From: Mactra quadrangularis
Taxonomy: Eukaryota; Mollusca; Bivalvia; Venerida; Mactridae
Direction of reading: 5' to 3'
DNA: 64,000 nt
Assembly (NCBI GenBank): GCA_025267735.1
Contig: CM046298.1
Span: 27,473,866-27,537,865, forward strand
Shown here piece by piece: positions 22,715-34,351 of this stretch. The notes beneath the pieces are model-generated. The model was not told where the DNA came from. It searched no databases and saw only the letters and a program-made list of their open reading frames with translations. Each line of letters opens with the position of its first letter. Positions within the stretch are counted from its first letter, which is position 1. The position numbers were made by a program, and so were the translations under genes.

Positions 22715-24270
22715 AATGCCGTACATACGGACTGCCGAATATCATACTAAAAGAGATAAACTGGATTTGGATCTGGTATAACCTTAACTTGGAATCCAAG
22801 AAAACTAGATTTTACTGATTATTCTCAATTTTCGACCCACCTCGGCGATTTCCAAAGCAAATATAACAGAGCTAAAACTCGCTGATGTGTTCATGGGTGA
22901 AGAGTCACATTCTGGGGTTTGCAAAGAATGCATCCTTATGGAGCGGACGGACCCACATTAAATCCAAACAAAACCAGCTGATGTGTTCAGAATGATTTGA
23001 TACAGGAATACGACGAGAACAAAGCCACCACTCTGTGTGTAGTTCATGTTTCTTCATCGTGTCTGTAATTGTGCTACTCAGACTGCAGTGTGTGTAATAT
23101 GTCTTAAACAGACAGTTTCAACTTAATACAAGAACTAATTAAAAAGTGAATTAAAAAATGACCGCTCCTACCATGGTAAACAAGTTAACTACCATGATCA
23201 TCAAACTAGTGTTATTTCAATTAAGTCCTGGTCTTCAAGCCGGCGGTATAACATTTACAAGTATAATAACTTTTGTTTGTTCAGGACTTTAGTCAGAACC
23301 TTGTCGAGTTTGAAATTGACCGAACCCAGAAGTAGTCCCTCAGAATATAGGTTAAAGTATAGAGCAATTCAAAAAGATCATCTGCTATTCCCGGCGCATT
23401 AATACACTTGTAATTCGAACTATATCTCAAGCGTAACTATTACCGCTGCTACGTTGTGCGTCTCAGTAGAGATGATTAGGTCGTCGTGTGAGACAGAATG
23501 GTTTCAACGATTCAGTGGCAACCCGTTGTAAGTGTCTGTAATCAGTTGAAATGTTACATCGTCTTATGTAATGAAATGGATTCGTTCGTATAGGAAGAGT
23601 TTAAATCTATAACGAATCTCTTAAGCTCTTATTATTTGTCTCGGTAAAAATCAGAACAAAAATGGGCCAACTAGTTGATCAACCTGTACATATATTTTCT
23701 ACCTAACAAACCAGTGTCACTGAACTGTCCTTTGCACATATACATGTACGTTGTTGCAGCATTAATTCTGCTTTCAATTTTCAAGCCCGAACAAATTCAG
23801 TGCCTTCAGCGCTTTGATTTAATACACCATTGATAAATGATTGTATGCGTTAAGTTTTGTGTTGCCATAGTGATGAGATTAATTACCAGACACGATTGTT
23901 AATGCAGAAGTATTAAATCACGAGCTTCTAGAACAAGTAATTAAAATAAGTGCAGTTTTACATGGACGAGTGTAAATCATTTCGATTTTAACATCACAAA
24001 GTATGTCATTTGACAGCAGACCATATTTTCTCGTAGAATGAAGCATGACTTCGCGTGTTCTTCTTATTCAATTTAACCTCGACCTTTTATGAATGAATAA
24101 TGTAGCGCGATGGCCAAGGAGTTCCGAATGATACAATTTACGTGACTATGTTTGAATTCTCGTTGTAAACAACGCTATCAATGAACAATAAACGTTCGCG
24201 TGACAAAATTCTTATTTACTTTTTGTATCATCATTTCGCAATGTTTCTGTTGTCTCTGCAAATATGTACA
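22715..24270. other. Intergenic; no gene seen
   Basis: No reading frame or repeat was recognised apart from a single reverse CATTCGGAAC-type end (GGCCAAGGAGTTCCGAATGA) at about 24112-24131. Confidence 0.5.
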
Positions 24271-24272
24271 TA

Positions 24273-24635
24273 CAGTACCCACCAAAAGTTTGGAAACAAA
24301 TGAAATTTAATACAATTCTTGAATTTTGATGATTATTTTTGTAGAATTATTATTTTTAATATATTTAAGTTTGGTTTGTAATAAAATGAAAACAAATTTC
24401 ATGATTGCAACACATTTATAAGATTCAGCATCTGACATCCTAAAGCTTCCAAAACCATGTTAATTGTAATTATTGTCCCTAACATTGCTTTTATGCTTTT
24501 TGTAGTCTCAGTTATAATTATAATCATACCCCCCCCCCCCCAAACAAAAAAATACAAAACTACCAAGCGTTTTAAAATAAACAGTTAACAAATTCTAGAA
24601 ATCTGAAAATGTCTCCAAACTTTTGGTGGGTACTG
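24273..24635. mobile_element. Tc1/mariner-type MITE with TA target duplication
   Basis: This element of 363 bp has CAGTACCCACCAAAAGTTTG at the left end and its exact reverse complement (CAAACTTTTGGTGGGTACTG) at the right, each flanked by TA. The ends match the CAGT...ACTG and TA pattern of Tc1/mariner transposons. The interior is AT-rich with a C10+ run near 24531 and no transposase sequence. Confidence 0.9.
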
Positions 24636-24841
24636 TATGTTTGTACAAATAGTGTGGGCATGCATATAATTGTATGCACCTTTTAAAAAACTTTCATCAC
24701 TCAATAGGTGAAATAAGATAGGCCTACTGCACGTACATGCATATCATTTTACTGATTTAAACAGTCCTAGCTATTTGACATTCAACAAGTATGTACATTG
24801 TATATTATGCCAATAAGTCAATAGAATAAGTTTTGACAAAC

Positions 24842-25812
24842 TTAAAGGTACTAGTTCACAGATTTGGTTAAGATTTTTCAATATTTTCAAAATACCATTC
24901 AGTGTCTGTAATTGTGTAAAAAATAAACCTTAATATTTTAGGACAAACTGACCTATAGATTGCAATATATGTGTTCAAAAACGATTGAAAACTCACTATT
25001 TTTCTACTTTTTATGATCTATTCTAAAATTGACCTGGCTAGTTTATGAAGTTAATAAGTGCCTTAACAGTGGTGAATGTATCGAGTGAATTCATTATGAC
25101 GTGGGATGAGAGGACTGCCTCTCTCTCTGTCAAAACATAATTTGTTTTTATATAATTGCGTAACTGCTTAAAATAAGGGATCCCTTTAAAGGCGATGTTT
25201 CGACACCTTTGGGGAATTGTCTGGTTAACAGTGGCGTTATGTTACACTGTTCAGGACAAGTCCGGTTAACAGTAGCATCATGCTATACTGTTCAGGACAA
25301 CAACTTTAAATATCAAATTGATAAAAACAAATGTAAAAATAAAGTCAAATCATGAACTAAGATTAATATAGGTCTTATAAACTTGATATTTGAAAACCAA
25401 ATGCATAATCACACTATATAACATCATGCGTAATGAATTTTATTTTGTTTTGTGTTATTGTATATATTTATGGTGGAGGGTTTTTACTTATTTAGTTTTT
25501 ATAATTTATCTTTTGTACAACGCCATTGAATATGAAATATAGTAATAGGCGTTTAATCAAATGAAGAAGTTTAAGTTTAAGAAATATACAATAAAAGCCA
25601 CAAAAATGCACTAAATATGTCTATACCGTGACATACGGGGTAGATTTTTACTACTTCAAACACCATCATTAATTTTGTACTTGTATGTCAATTTGCACTA
25701 CTATTGTCATTATCAAATCACTTATTTTCTGCTTAAAAATGTTTCCAAACAATTTTGATAGTTGCCGTAAAAGTTGATGTTTAAGTTGAAATCTGTGAAT
25801 GAGTACCTTTAA
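24842..25812. mobile_element. TTAA-flanked MITE, AGGTACT family (copy 1, long)
   Basis: TTAAAGGTACTAGTTCACAG at the left pairs with the complement of CTGTGAATGAGTACCTTTAA at the right. TTAA lies at both edges (24842-24845 and 25809-25812). Inside are two tandem units of about 55 bp with GGTTAACAGT and TACACTGTTCAGGACAA (about 25221-25306). A shorter copy is at 30099-30458. A TTAA target suggests piggyBac-like mobility, but the termini are not typical of piggyBac. Confidence 0.8.
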
Positions 25813-26289
25813 CTTTTTAATTGTTACGATGTTTCACACCGAAATGTTAATTTAAATGCAACCGGTCATGTCCATAGTCGAATTGTAGGGAGTTGTAAAT
25901 TGTTGATGGGGATATGAATAATCATAGTTAACTCAAGTGTGTAGCGTGAGTGATTCAATCACTTTTACCAAAATCATGCAAACTGGTAAAATTGAGTTCA
26001 TGATTTTAGGAATCAAAGTGAAAAGTAGTGTGAGTCTGAAGTTGTTTCTTATAGGAAGAGCTAGTGGGTTCAAGAATCAAACATTTGATATTCTATTGCC
26101 TTTATTCTGGATTCAAACCTGCCTGGCAAAATGCCTGTGCTTACATGCAGTGAATTCTGTCAGCTGACGTACGTGTTGTTTGTAAGATAATATTTATACA
26201 CGCAACCAGCTTTTCCTGTCCAATTGAAATACTGTAAATCTCTGCCAAGGATTACATTGGTTTGAGCGCCGCTTAAGTTTTTGAAAGTG

Positions 26290-26411
26290 ACTATCTTGGT
26301 TGGGATATCAGAATGGCGTGCGCAAGATCCAAGGTTCGAGACCAGTTCGGGAAACTTTTTTGGGGGGCCTCCATCACACCGAGGACAACTGCGTAGACAT
26401 GCTTGAACCAA
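26290..26411 (+). mobile_element. Possible tRNA-like SINE fragment
   Basis: A B-box-like AAGGTTCGAGACCAGTTC follows an AGAATGGCGTGC stretch about 35 bases upstream that could be a degraded A-box. Only one copy was seen, so the assignment is weak. Confidence 0.35.
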
Positions 26412-26537
26412 GTTTTATTGTTTGACTAACATGTCCATTTAATATCATCGACTGGGTCTTCATTTCTAATCCACTGCCTTTCATAATAAATACACTGTTA
26501 AAATTGAAAAAAAATCAGTCGAACAGTTCTATCCGGA

Positions 26538-26616
26538 CATTCTCGTACCCCGAGTTTATCAAGATTCTCGATCTAGCTAGTATCTTGAATCTTGAAAGCC
26601 TTTGGGAACGAGAATG
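26538..26616. mobile_element. Foldback microelement, CATTCTCGTACCC family (copy 3)
   Basis: A 79-bp hairpin with CATTCTCGTACCCCGAG and ATCAAGATTCTCGATCTAG on the left and TCTTGAATCTTGAAAG and GGGAACGAGAATG on the right. Confidence 0.8.
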
Positions 26617-26669
26617 CATCGGGACGGCGATTTAGGGCTTGAAAAAATGAACTTTGCAGTATAAAGCTA

Positions 26670-27010
26670 CAGTCCCATAAACATAAAAATAGCCGTGAGG
26701 GCACCGTACGGGTGCCATGCGATCAAGCTCCGCAAGGACCCGTACGAACTCTTGCGTACCCGTCCGGACTGTTACGTTTTTACCAGAGTCCTTGAGATGA
26801 GCCCATGATTCACGTATCAGTTTCAAAGTCAAACCGTGAACAAAATCGTGGCCGAGTATGAATTAAACTTGCATATCTTCCAGCTACGGCTTCGTACGGG
26901 TGTGTTGTTTTGTGTCATGTGCGTACTGTCACCTTAATACGCAAGGCTTCCCACGGCCTACGGCTGTCTGCACATACGGGTCCGCAACAAGCCACGATTT
27001 TATGGGACTG
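26670..27010. mobile_element. CAGTCCCATAAA...TTTATGGGACTG element
   Basis: The ends CAGTCCCATAAA and TTTATGGGACTG are exact inverted repeats around a 317-bp GC-richer interior with several GTACGGGT / ACCCGTACG motifs in both orientations. The CAGT...ACTG ends fit a Tc1/mariner-like class, but the TA is clear only on the left, so confidence is moderate. Confidence 0.65.
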
Positions 27011-27021
27011 GGGCATTGGCT

Positions 27022-27090
27022 CATTCTCGTACCCAGAGGTTATTAAGATTTTTAGATCGAGAATCTTGTTAACCTTGGGTTACGAGGATG
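27022..27090. mobile_element. Foldback microelement, CATTCTCGTACCC family (copy 4)
   Basis: A 69-bp hairpin with CATTCTCGTACCCAGAGG on the left and AACCTTGGGTTACGAGGATG on the right. It lies 12 bp from the end of the 26670-27010 element. Confidence 0.8.
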
Positions 27091-27432
27091 TACAACGCAA
27101 TATTTGTCGGAATTTTAGGTAGTTGATTTGTATTGAGGGTAATTGTATTAGTTGAGTGTTTGAGTCGCTTGTTTACACCAGTTCGAGAGTTATATTCCAG
27201 AATACAATCAAATTTAATTACTTTTAACTTAGTAAAACTTTTTTCTTAAGTTATGTTTTTAAAATCAAGACGTTCTTATATAAGAGAGATAACTCTGTTT
27301 ATAAATTTTACTATATAGAATGAATATATACTGTATTGCCTCCCTTTGATCAACTCGGTTAATATTTTAAATATGGATATGCTTTCAATTGCTTGTAATT
27401 AACATAAATTATATCTGCAATGTGCATTGAAA

Positions 27433-27600
27433 AAATCTCCCCCCCTGGAATTTCCTGTCCATTAGTGTATTACTTAAAGTCATTTTAAGTAGCATGGAGC
27501 AATTTTTCACTGTGCTGAACATAGACTTTATGGTTATGTAGTTTTTATTATTAATAATTTTATGTTACATTATTCTGCAAAATGTGTATAATGTCATTCA
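27433..27600 (+). mobile_element. Fragment of the CCTGTCCATTAGTGTAT element family
   Basis: CTGGAATTTCCTGTCCATTA and the following 130 bp, ending at CTGCAAAATGTGTATAATG, match the interiors of the elements at 57715-57980 and 61385-61695. The C-rich termini typical of those copies are mostly missing here. Confidence 0.7.
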
Positions 27601-27879
27601 CATTTTTTACACATTTTCATCCACTTTTTACTCATATACATGTATATCAACATATCTTTTTTCATGGACAATATTGTCCTGGATTAATTCATCAATCCAA
27701 GAAGCTAGCAATTTCTTGGTTATGATGGGATGAAAAACAGTCTGTTGAAATCTTCCTTTTATGTCATTTACTATTGTTAAATTTTATTCAACTTTCAGTG
27801 GCACAAACACTAACCATCTGATTGAAATACTCACAACAGTACTTTTTTACTCTTGATCAATAAAAACAGATGCTTGTTT

Positions 27880-27985
27880 TTATGCTTTTTGCTACTCAAG
27901 AAAACATCTGGGTAGGTTTTGGATGGGATTCGAATCAATGAGAAGCTGTCATAACCACTCAGCCTTTCTATAAACCTGTGGATAA
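27880..27985 (-). mobile_element. tRNA-derived SINE head (family 2, reverse)
   Basis: On the minus strand GGCTGAGTGGTTATGACAGC (A-box region) is followed by GATTCGAATCCCATCCAAAAC (B-box). It resembles the SINE at 38868-39028 and the piece at 57981-58077. The body is less clear. Confidence 0.7.
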
Positions 27986-28070
27986 ATAATAACAGCCATG
28001 TAGGTGTTCAATATTCAAATATAGATGACATCACATTAAATACGTATGTCAAAAAAGTGCAGTTTAAAGT

Positions 28071-28288
28071 TTGCTTCCATATGCATGTTCAGTCGGCTAC
28101 AAATTGGTGTAACTCCTGGTTCTTGAAATCACTTCAGGCAGGTGATCCATCACAGCACCTATTTATAACTTGGTAGAGGAACAGTTGCAGGCAAATTTCT
28201 TGCTCAAGGAAATTAGCAGTGCCCCTAGTAGGGTTCAAACCCTGGACCTCTCAATCTGTAAGTGTGCATCATATTACTGAACCAATTC
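28071..28288 (-). mobile_element. tRNA-derived SINE (family 1, reverse)
   Basis: On the minus strand, from 28288 down, TTGGTTCAGTAATATGATGC stands for the A-box region, GTCCAGGGTTTGAACCC contains the B-box, and the body runs GCACTGCTAATTTCCTTGAG to about GCATATGGAAGC. The same body lies at 5601-5850 in the other orientation, which marks it as a dispersed SINE. Confidence 0.8.
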
Positions 28289-28696
28289 CCAAACATAGAG
28301 TTAAAATCCACATGTCTATGTTAAAATAGCCGATACAAAATAATAAGAAAGAAAAGATTTAAAACTTTCATCTGTTTATTATGTAGAAGTCATCTTCTGA
28401 CATATACAGGTAACAATAAATGTATCATTCAAAGATAAAAACATTGTTTTATATTATATCAGTAATCTAGACTGTATATCTATGTATATATCAATGTGTT
28501 AAATCAACATTTACATTAAGATAAACTATTTCATCATCTTGTGATGGTTTGTACTAGATCTTACAACATAAAAACACCTTCATTATGATTATGTAGTCTA
28601 AAACCTTAATTTATTAAATAACTATATGTTATTAGTCCAATAAAAAAGCACCTGCCTCGTTCAATAACACGGTGGCCTGCCTTATAACAAGGCCAA

Positions 28697-28742
28697 TATC
28701 TATATCACTTTTTCGGCCCCGGGCCGAAAAGTGATATAGATA
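28697..28742. repeat. Tight hairpin with CCCCGGG centre
   Basis: TATCTATATCACTTTTTCGG then CCC on the left pairs with GGGCCGAAAAGTGATATAGA on the right, giving a stem of about 22 bp with almost no loop. A third, partly matching arm (GGGCCAAAAAATGATATAGA) follows at about 28786-28804. Confidence 0.8.
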
Positions 28743-29120
28743 TAAAGCCCGCATTTGAAGTATTTTGATTGGCTAATAAAGCAGGGCCAAAAAATGATAT
28801 AGATTTCTGCAATTTAAACTGGTAAATGGCAGCCATTTTGTTTTAACTCGGTCTACAAATGTATCACGGTGTAGACGCCGACAGGTTGCATAAATGAAAG
28901 AAAATATTCTCAGTTAGTTTCAAAACATTCATGTCATGATTTAGTAGTGTTTAACCGATTATGTCAAAAAATTACGACGTGTATATTTCACGAAACACAA
29001 ACAAACATTTACGGACTTAGATCAATGAATTGCGAAGTCGTCTGCGACTGGGAGACAACAGAAAATGTCGAGAGAAGAAATATTATAATTAAATGTTGTT
29101 ATTTAATAAAATTGTCAATA

Positions 29121-29250
29121 AATAAGTGATTTGATATTGGCCCTATTATTTGTCCTCGGGTCAGTTGTATTGGCCCTCGGCCTACGGCCTTGGGCCAATA
29201 CGACTTCCCTCGGACAAATAATGGGGCCAATATCAAATCATTTATTTATT
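29121..29250. mobile_element. 130-bp foldback element
   Basis: Left arm AATAAGTGATTTGATATTGG, CCCTATTATTTGTCC and TTGTATTGGCCC pairs with the right arm GGGCCAATACGAC, GGACAAATAATGGGGCC and AATATCAAATCATTTATT. The loop is about 10 bp (TCGGCCTACGGC), itself self-complementary. The CpG/GGCC-rich centre stands out from the AT-rich surroundings. Confidence 0.8.
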
Positions 29251-30098
29251 AACATATAATACAGGCTAACATGTACTTGAAGACCTTTGGTTGGAACATA
29301 TAAAAAAACATTCTGTTTAGACAAAGGACCTATGGAATATAGGATGTACTGCCCTCTTAAAGTTCCTTCACAGTACAATTAATTGAATTGCTACTACAAA
29401 TGTACTTCCAAGTTCAAGTTTGAAGAATTATTATATCATTATTTATCTTATTCATTATTCATGCGATGGAATTGGAATTTCAATTGGTATGTTTTTATCA
29501 TTTTGAGTAGCAGAAAAAGTTACCAATCAGCCTCCAAAACAATGGTCAATGTATCAGTGTGAATGAAACAATATCAAGTTTGAGATATTTTGGTAATTTT
29601 AAATTCATGAGTAAAATGTACTGATTCAAAAATTACAAATCATTTTAAAAATAAACTTAACAACTTTTTTGAAATTCTATTTGAAACAATATTAATTGTG
29701 AATGTGCAAAGGAACTTTTTGAGGGCAGTGTAAGCATATGTAATGAGCAAAGTCAAACACTGGTTACATGCCTAGGATTTTGTACAAATACTTGTAGATG
29801 GTGATACACAGCCTCTAGAAACAAAACATATAAAGAGATGTAACAATATACAAGACATGTAAAGCAATGTTAATTGATCCATACATCAAGTAAACTATGC
29901 TAAGAAATCTCATTATACTAAATGTTATAACAAGTTCATGACTCAGCACAAAACTAGCCTACATCCTTATATGTTTACATACAGTTAGATTTGTTTTACA
30001 CGGTGACACAGCAAGCATTTATAACAGATAGGCAACTGACAGCACATGTAAAAGTTTGAATTGCAATTTTCATCAATTTTGCTTGTATAAATTTAATT

Positions 30099-30458
30099 TT
30101 AAAGGTACTCCATTCACAGATATCAACTTAAATATCAACTTTTTCTAAAACTAACAAAATTGTATGGAAATTTTTTTGGAAGCAAGAAAGTAATGTTCTG
30201 ATAATGACAATTTTAGTGCAAATTGACAGACAACTACAAATGATGGTGTTTCACATAGTAAAAATCTACCCTGTATGGCACAGACACAGTATTCACTTTT
30301 AGAGCATTTTGTGACTTTTATTGTATAATTCCTGCAACATATAGGTCAGTTTTTATTTTAGAATAATATGCATTAATTTTTTGACACAATTACAGACACT
30401 GAATGGTGTTTTGAAATTATAGAAAAATTAAACCAAATCTATGAACTAGTACCTTTAA
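30099..30458. mobile_element. TTAA-flanked MITE, AGGTACT family (copy 2, short)
   Basis: This copy is 360 bp. TTAAAGGTACTCCATTCACA on the left and TGAACTAGTACCTTTAA on the right are the same ends as those of 24842-25812. The interior matches that copy in part, and the longer copy has extra internal sequence. Confidence 0.82.
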
Positions 30459-30469
30459 CAATGGCAAAT

Positions 30470-31800
30470 AATTCAACACCAAAACTGATCATTAACAGTT
30501 TTGATTTTGATAGGAAAAAGACGATTCAGGACAACCCCCCCCCCAATATACACACAAAACATTTTTAACTGAATTCATACCAAGGCATGAACAGTCCTAA
30601 CTTACAAATGTGTTACAATAAAATTCACATGCAATGTCAACAAACATAACTATGTAATTAACAAACAAAATTAAAATTCATACCTAGCCTCAGGCATATG
30701 TCATCTATCAAATGGTCAAAATAACTAAATACAAATAATTAAAATATTCATTAATTTGTATCCTGTTTCAGTCACATTTGTCATATGTTTCAATCAATTA
30801 ACTCACTGACAAATACTTGTCAATTTGAAGGTGTAAAAACAAATTGAATCCTATGCACACTGATAGTTTTTCAAAATCAACTTTGGTGCATATTGTTTAT
30901 AAAGTGTGCATATCGATCTAAAGCAAATAACACAAGTTACATTTATTTGATTTGTAAATCATAATCATAGCTTGTTTAAGATTATATGAGACATCGTTTA
31001 CATAGGATATTGTTTAAATTATCGCAAATTATCCCAACGACCTCTAACTGCAGTAGTGAGTTAATCATTATAAAATCGGACCCATATCACCAGACTAGGT
31101 GGCACTGTTATCAATACATGGGCATCATTTAGTCAAACGAAGCAGACGAAAAAAATAGCCCTCTAAAAAGCAAGTGTTTGTAATTACACAAGAAAATACG
31201 TTGACTATGCACATTTGTATTTTGTTATGCTGAAATTGTTTGTTTTTAAGCATCTTTTTCGTTGGATGGTCAAGAGTTGCCTCTTGATTAAATCTAAATC
31301 AAGTTGCATTCTGACATCACATGTTTCTATGTAAACAAATATGGCCCGACTTAATTCATACAATGATAATTTTTGTTTATTAAATCATTGTTAGATTTTT
31401 TGACATGCTGCCTAGGTTTTGATATACATGTAGATATACAGTCAGATTAAAAATAAAAATAAAACATTTTCTATATATATAATTAAAAAACATAATGAAG
31501 GAAAACAAACACACACAAACTATCATCACAATGAAGTTGATCTAGCCTTAAGCAATTACTTGACATTATTCTGTGACCATGATGGCATATTTTAATATTT
31601 TGACTCAGATCATCTAACATCAAATTTGAAATATTTTAAATATTATAACCAGTATTTTCATACAAGGATATAATAATTGACAGTCACGTTCGTCAAGATG
31701 ATTCATTATATAAATACCTGTCAAATAAACAGTAGTAAAATATGATTCAAAATTTTGATGTTATTTTACACCTAACAAGCAGTAAAATATTTGACAATTT
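30470..31800. other. AT-rich intergenic; no gene seen
   Basis: This stretch has no reading frame with recognisable similarity and no clear terminal-repeat element. It could belong to a long 3' UTR of mitoferrin, but nothing in the sequence proves transcription. Confidence 0.4.
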
Positions 31801-31828
31801 TAATCATACTACTACAGATTTTTGAGTA

Positions 31829-32035
31829 CTGCAACGACTGTTAGCTAACGTTACGGGTACGGGACAACTCAACCTGAAGACAACTCAACCCGTGGATAAC
31901 TTAACTCAAAGTTGGGACAACTCAACCTGTTAGTAGAGGATTGAGTTGTCTCGGGTTGAGTTGTCTTTGGGTTGAGTTGTTCCGACCCTAATGTTACGAA
32001 ACGTTTTGGAACGTTCGTGGTAATTGAACAGGCTT
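31829..32035. mobile_element. AACTCAACCC foldback family (copy 4)
   Basis: GCAACGACTGTTAGCTAACG and TTACGGGTACGGGACAACTC are on the left; CCGACCCTAATGTTACGAAA and GTAATTGAACAGGCT on the right. Internal GGGTTGAGTTGTC motifs occur twice near the right side. Same orientation as the 12155-12370 copy. Confidence 0.75.
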
Positions 32036-32184
32036 AACATGCAATGACTAACAGTAAAGCACTTTTTAAGGTCTGGGTAGAATTGATTACAACCTAGATC
32101 AACTTCATCATAGTTAACAGCTTATAAAACTCTAGTACAGTAAAACAGAATTAAGAGTCAAAGGAAATCAGAATAATTATCTAG

Positions 32185-32363
32185 CAATAGAATACATCCG
32201 GAATTCAAATATTTGGGTTTTCCCCACCGGTACAAACAAACTTTCACCGTTACATTGTGATTGAAAACATGTTATAAAGCAATAATGTGTGACTAACTTT
32301 GTTTGTACTGCCTGTGCACGGACGGAAAACCCCTTAAATTTGAATTCCGGATTTGGTCTATTG
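32185..32363. mobile_element. 179-bp inverted-repeat element
   Basis: CAATAGAATACATCCGGAATT on the left matches the complement of GAATTCCGGATTTGGTCTATT on the right. TTTGGGTTTTCC and GGAAAACCCC extend the pairing inward. No second copy was seen, so class and mobility are inferred only from the structure. Confidence 0.6.
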
Positions 32364-32599
32364 ACCCAAAATCATCATTTTGATTGCATAACAACCTGTT
32401 GTAACCTAATTAGTATAACAGTTACTGAAGATTCGTCCCAGTTCTTGATTTAGATGAGTTAATAATTCAATCACATGATTCAAGGCATGGTTAAATCAGC
32501 ATTAGAAGTTAGGTTAATTTATTAACAAATAAAAAACATACGTAATTAACAATGCTTTGAAAAAAAATCATGAGGTACAAAACATATACATGTCACAAT

Positions 32600-32715
32600 A
32601 CATATTTTTTTACCGCGTGAGAAAAAATATGCAACCTGACCGGGCTTAAACCTGGGACCATTGCCTTACAATTCGAGTGTTCCCTGACTGAGCTATCCCA
32701 CCACTTACATATTAA
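32600..32715 (-). mobile_element. tRNA-derived SINE head (family 3, reverse)
   Basis: On the minus strand GTGGGATAGCTCAGTCAGGG contains an A-box (TAGCTCAGTCAGG), and CCCAGGTTTAAGCCCGGTCA contains a B-box (GGTTTAAGCCC) about 45 bases later. The tRNA-like fold is partial, and the 3' body could not be matched to the other families. Confidence 0.65.
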
Positions 32716-33474
32716 TCTCCCATAATAAGAACAGGTTGTTTTCGTGTCCTTTCAATATTAAGTATATACACAATACTCAACTAAAATGAACTCTTTAGAC
32801 TCCAGAATTGTATTTACTATGATAAATATATGGTAGAAATCATTCTCGTAATATTAGAGGAATGACATTTCAGTTATATTTGTGAGTCTATAAAACAAGA
32901 GTAATCAAGGGACACAACTCTGAATATTTTACTTCAGATATAAAATACATAGACTGGTTTTACAATGCTTTGATTTTTAATCTGACAATAGTCTTTGAAG
33001 ACTTAGAAGTTAGACAGCACATACACCAACAGCATGGCAGTGAATGAATCATTAAACTTTTTAAGTATTTTTTTAAAGAAATGAATAGTTCACAAAAGAG
33101 GTTGAAATCTAGAACACCATAATGATTAGATGTAATATGAAGAGACCTACCACCAAATATGACAATGAAGGTCTGAATGGACAGCAAGTACAAAAGCAAG
33201 ACTTGCTGTGCTATGATAACAACTTTTAAACAAAGCATTCATTTTAAATATTAAAAGCAGAGAATAACTTTTTCACCAAAAACTGAAGAATGAATTTCAG
33301 CAGTCTAAAGAAGATTTTGAAGTAAGAATTTCTGACACCCTAGATACAAGATTTACAAAATTCATTTTATTTATTCAAACAGAAAATTAGTCATTTCATG
33401 ATTTCCATCAGCACCAAAGAATAAAAAGATTTGGACATTAATATGCCATAGTTTCACAACCATTTTATTTTTTG

Positions 33475-33655
33475 TAGGGATGGCAACGAGTACCCGGTTA
33501 TCTGAGTTATCGATCGAACGTCTGAGTATCGGTAACCAAAATGGATATATTGGACACTTGGGAAAATCTTTCAAACATCACCCCAGTAACCGAGCACTCG
33601 ATCTGAAGAATGACAAAGTACTCGAGTATTAAATCCATACTTGTTGCCATCCCTA
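33475..33655. mobile_element. hAT-like MITE, TAGGGATGGCAACGAG ends
   Basis: This 181-bp element has TAGGGATGGCAACGAGTA at one end and GTTGCCATCCCTA at the other, with a GTACTCGAGTATT subterminal match. The flanks are ATTTTTTG and AATTTTTG, an 8-bp duplication with one mismatch, as expected for hAT. Confidence 0.85.
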
Positions 33656-34159
33656 AATTTTTGCCATTGCTACAAACTTGAATCATGTAAAAGCAATTTA
33701 CATTTTTAAATTTGTTTTACAAGATTCATAATTCATCATTTGGTCCTATAAAATTTTGATCTTCACAGGACCTACTGTCCAGTAATAAACTGTTATAGTT
33801 TCACAGTGACTGGTACAGTAAAGCATAAATAAAAGTGCATCAGTACAATTATGCTCAAGAAAAAACTTAACAAGACAAAAGGCTATAACATTTACATAAT
33901 TCTAAAATCATAATTACATTATAGGACTGTCAAGAATACCTGATAAATCAACTTTGGTTAGATTTCAATTTCTGTAATTGGCTAATCATACTATTAAACA
34001 AGGTTATTGAATAAAGTATGACTCAATTAATAAACTTGATATACTACAAGAATGTGTAAATATTGACAATATTATATCATGTTATTTCAATTAAAAAGTT
34101 GTGAATATGACAGCAAATGAACGACTGGGTTATTTTCTATATTGTTTTTTTTGTTATTT

Positions 34160-34351
34160 TACAGCGTCCAGTGCACCTAACCTAGCTTTCCTGCACCCTT
34201 GTGTATAACCAGTACTCACCTACCCTTCCACAAGGCCGGAAACTTCTCCATATATCTTATTAATGGAGGAAAATTGACATAGTTGTCAAATTTTCATGGA
34301 AGGGTATAACAACGCCAAATCCCAGCGCGCTACGAACTGCGCTTTCAATGG
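34160..34351 (-). mobile_element. tRNA-derived SINE (family 4, reverse), head damaged
   Basis: The body (GTCCAGTGCACCTAACCTAG onward to TTCATGGAAGGGTATAAC) matches 43283-43502 closely. About 50 bp of the tRNA-like head, including the B-box, are missing here; GCGCGCTACGAACTGCGCT remains from the A-box side. Confidence 0.75.

Noticed and set aside
15463..24131. A single 8.7-kb element bounded by inverted CATTCGGAAC ends
   Set aside because: Only about 20 bp match at each end, other complete elements lie between, and the family is known here at under 500 bp; two solo fragments are more likely.
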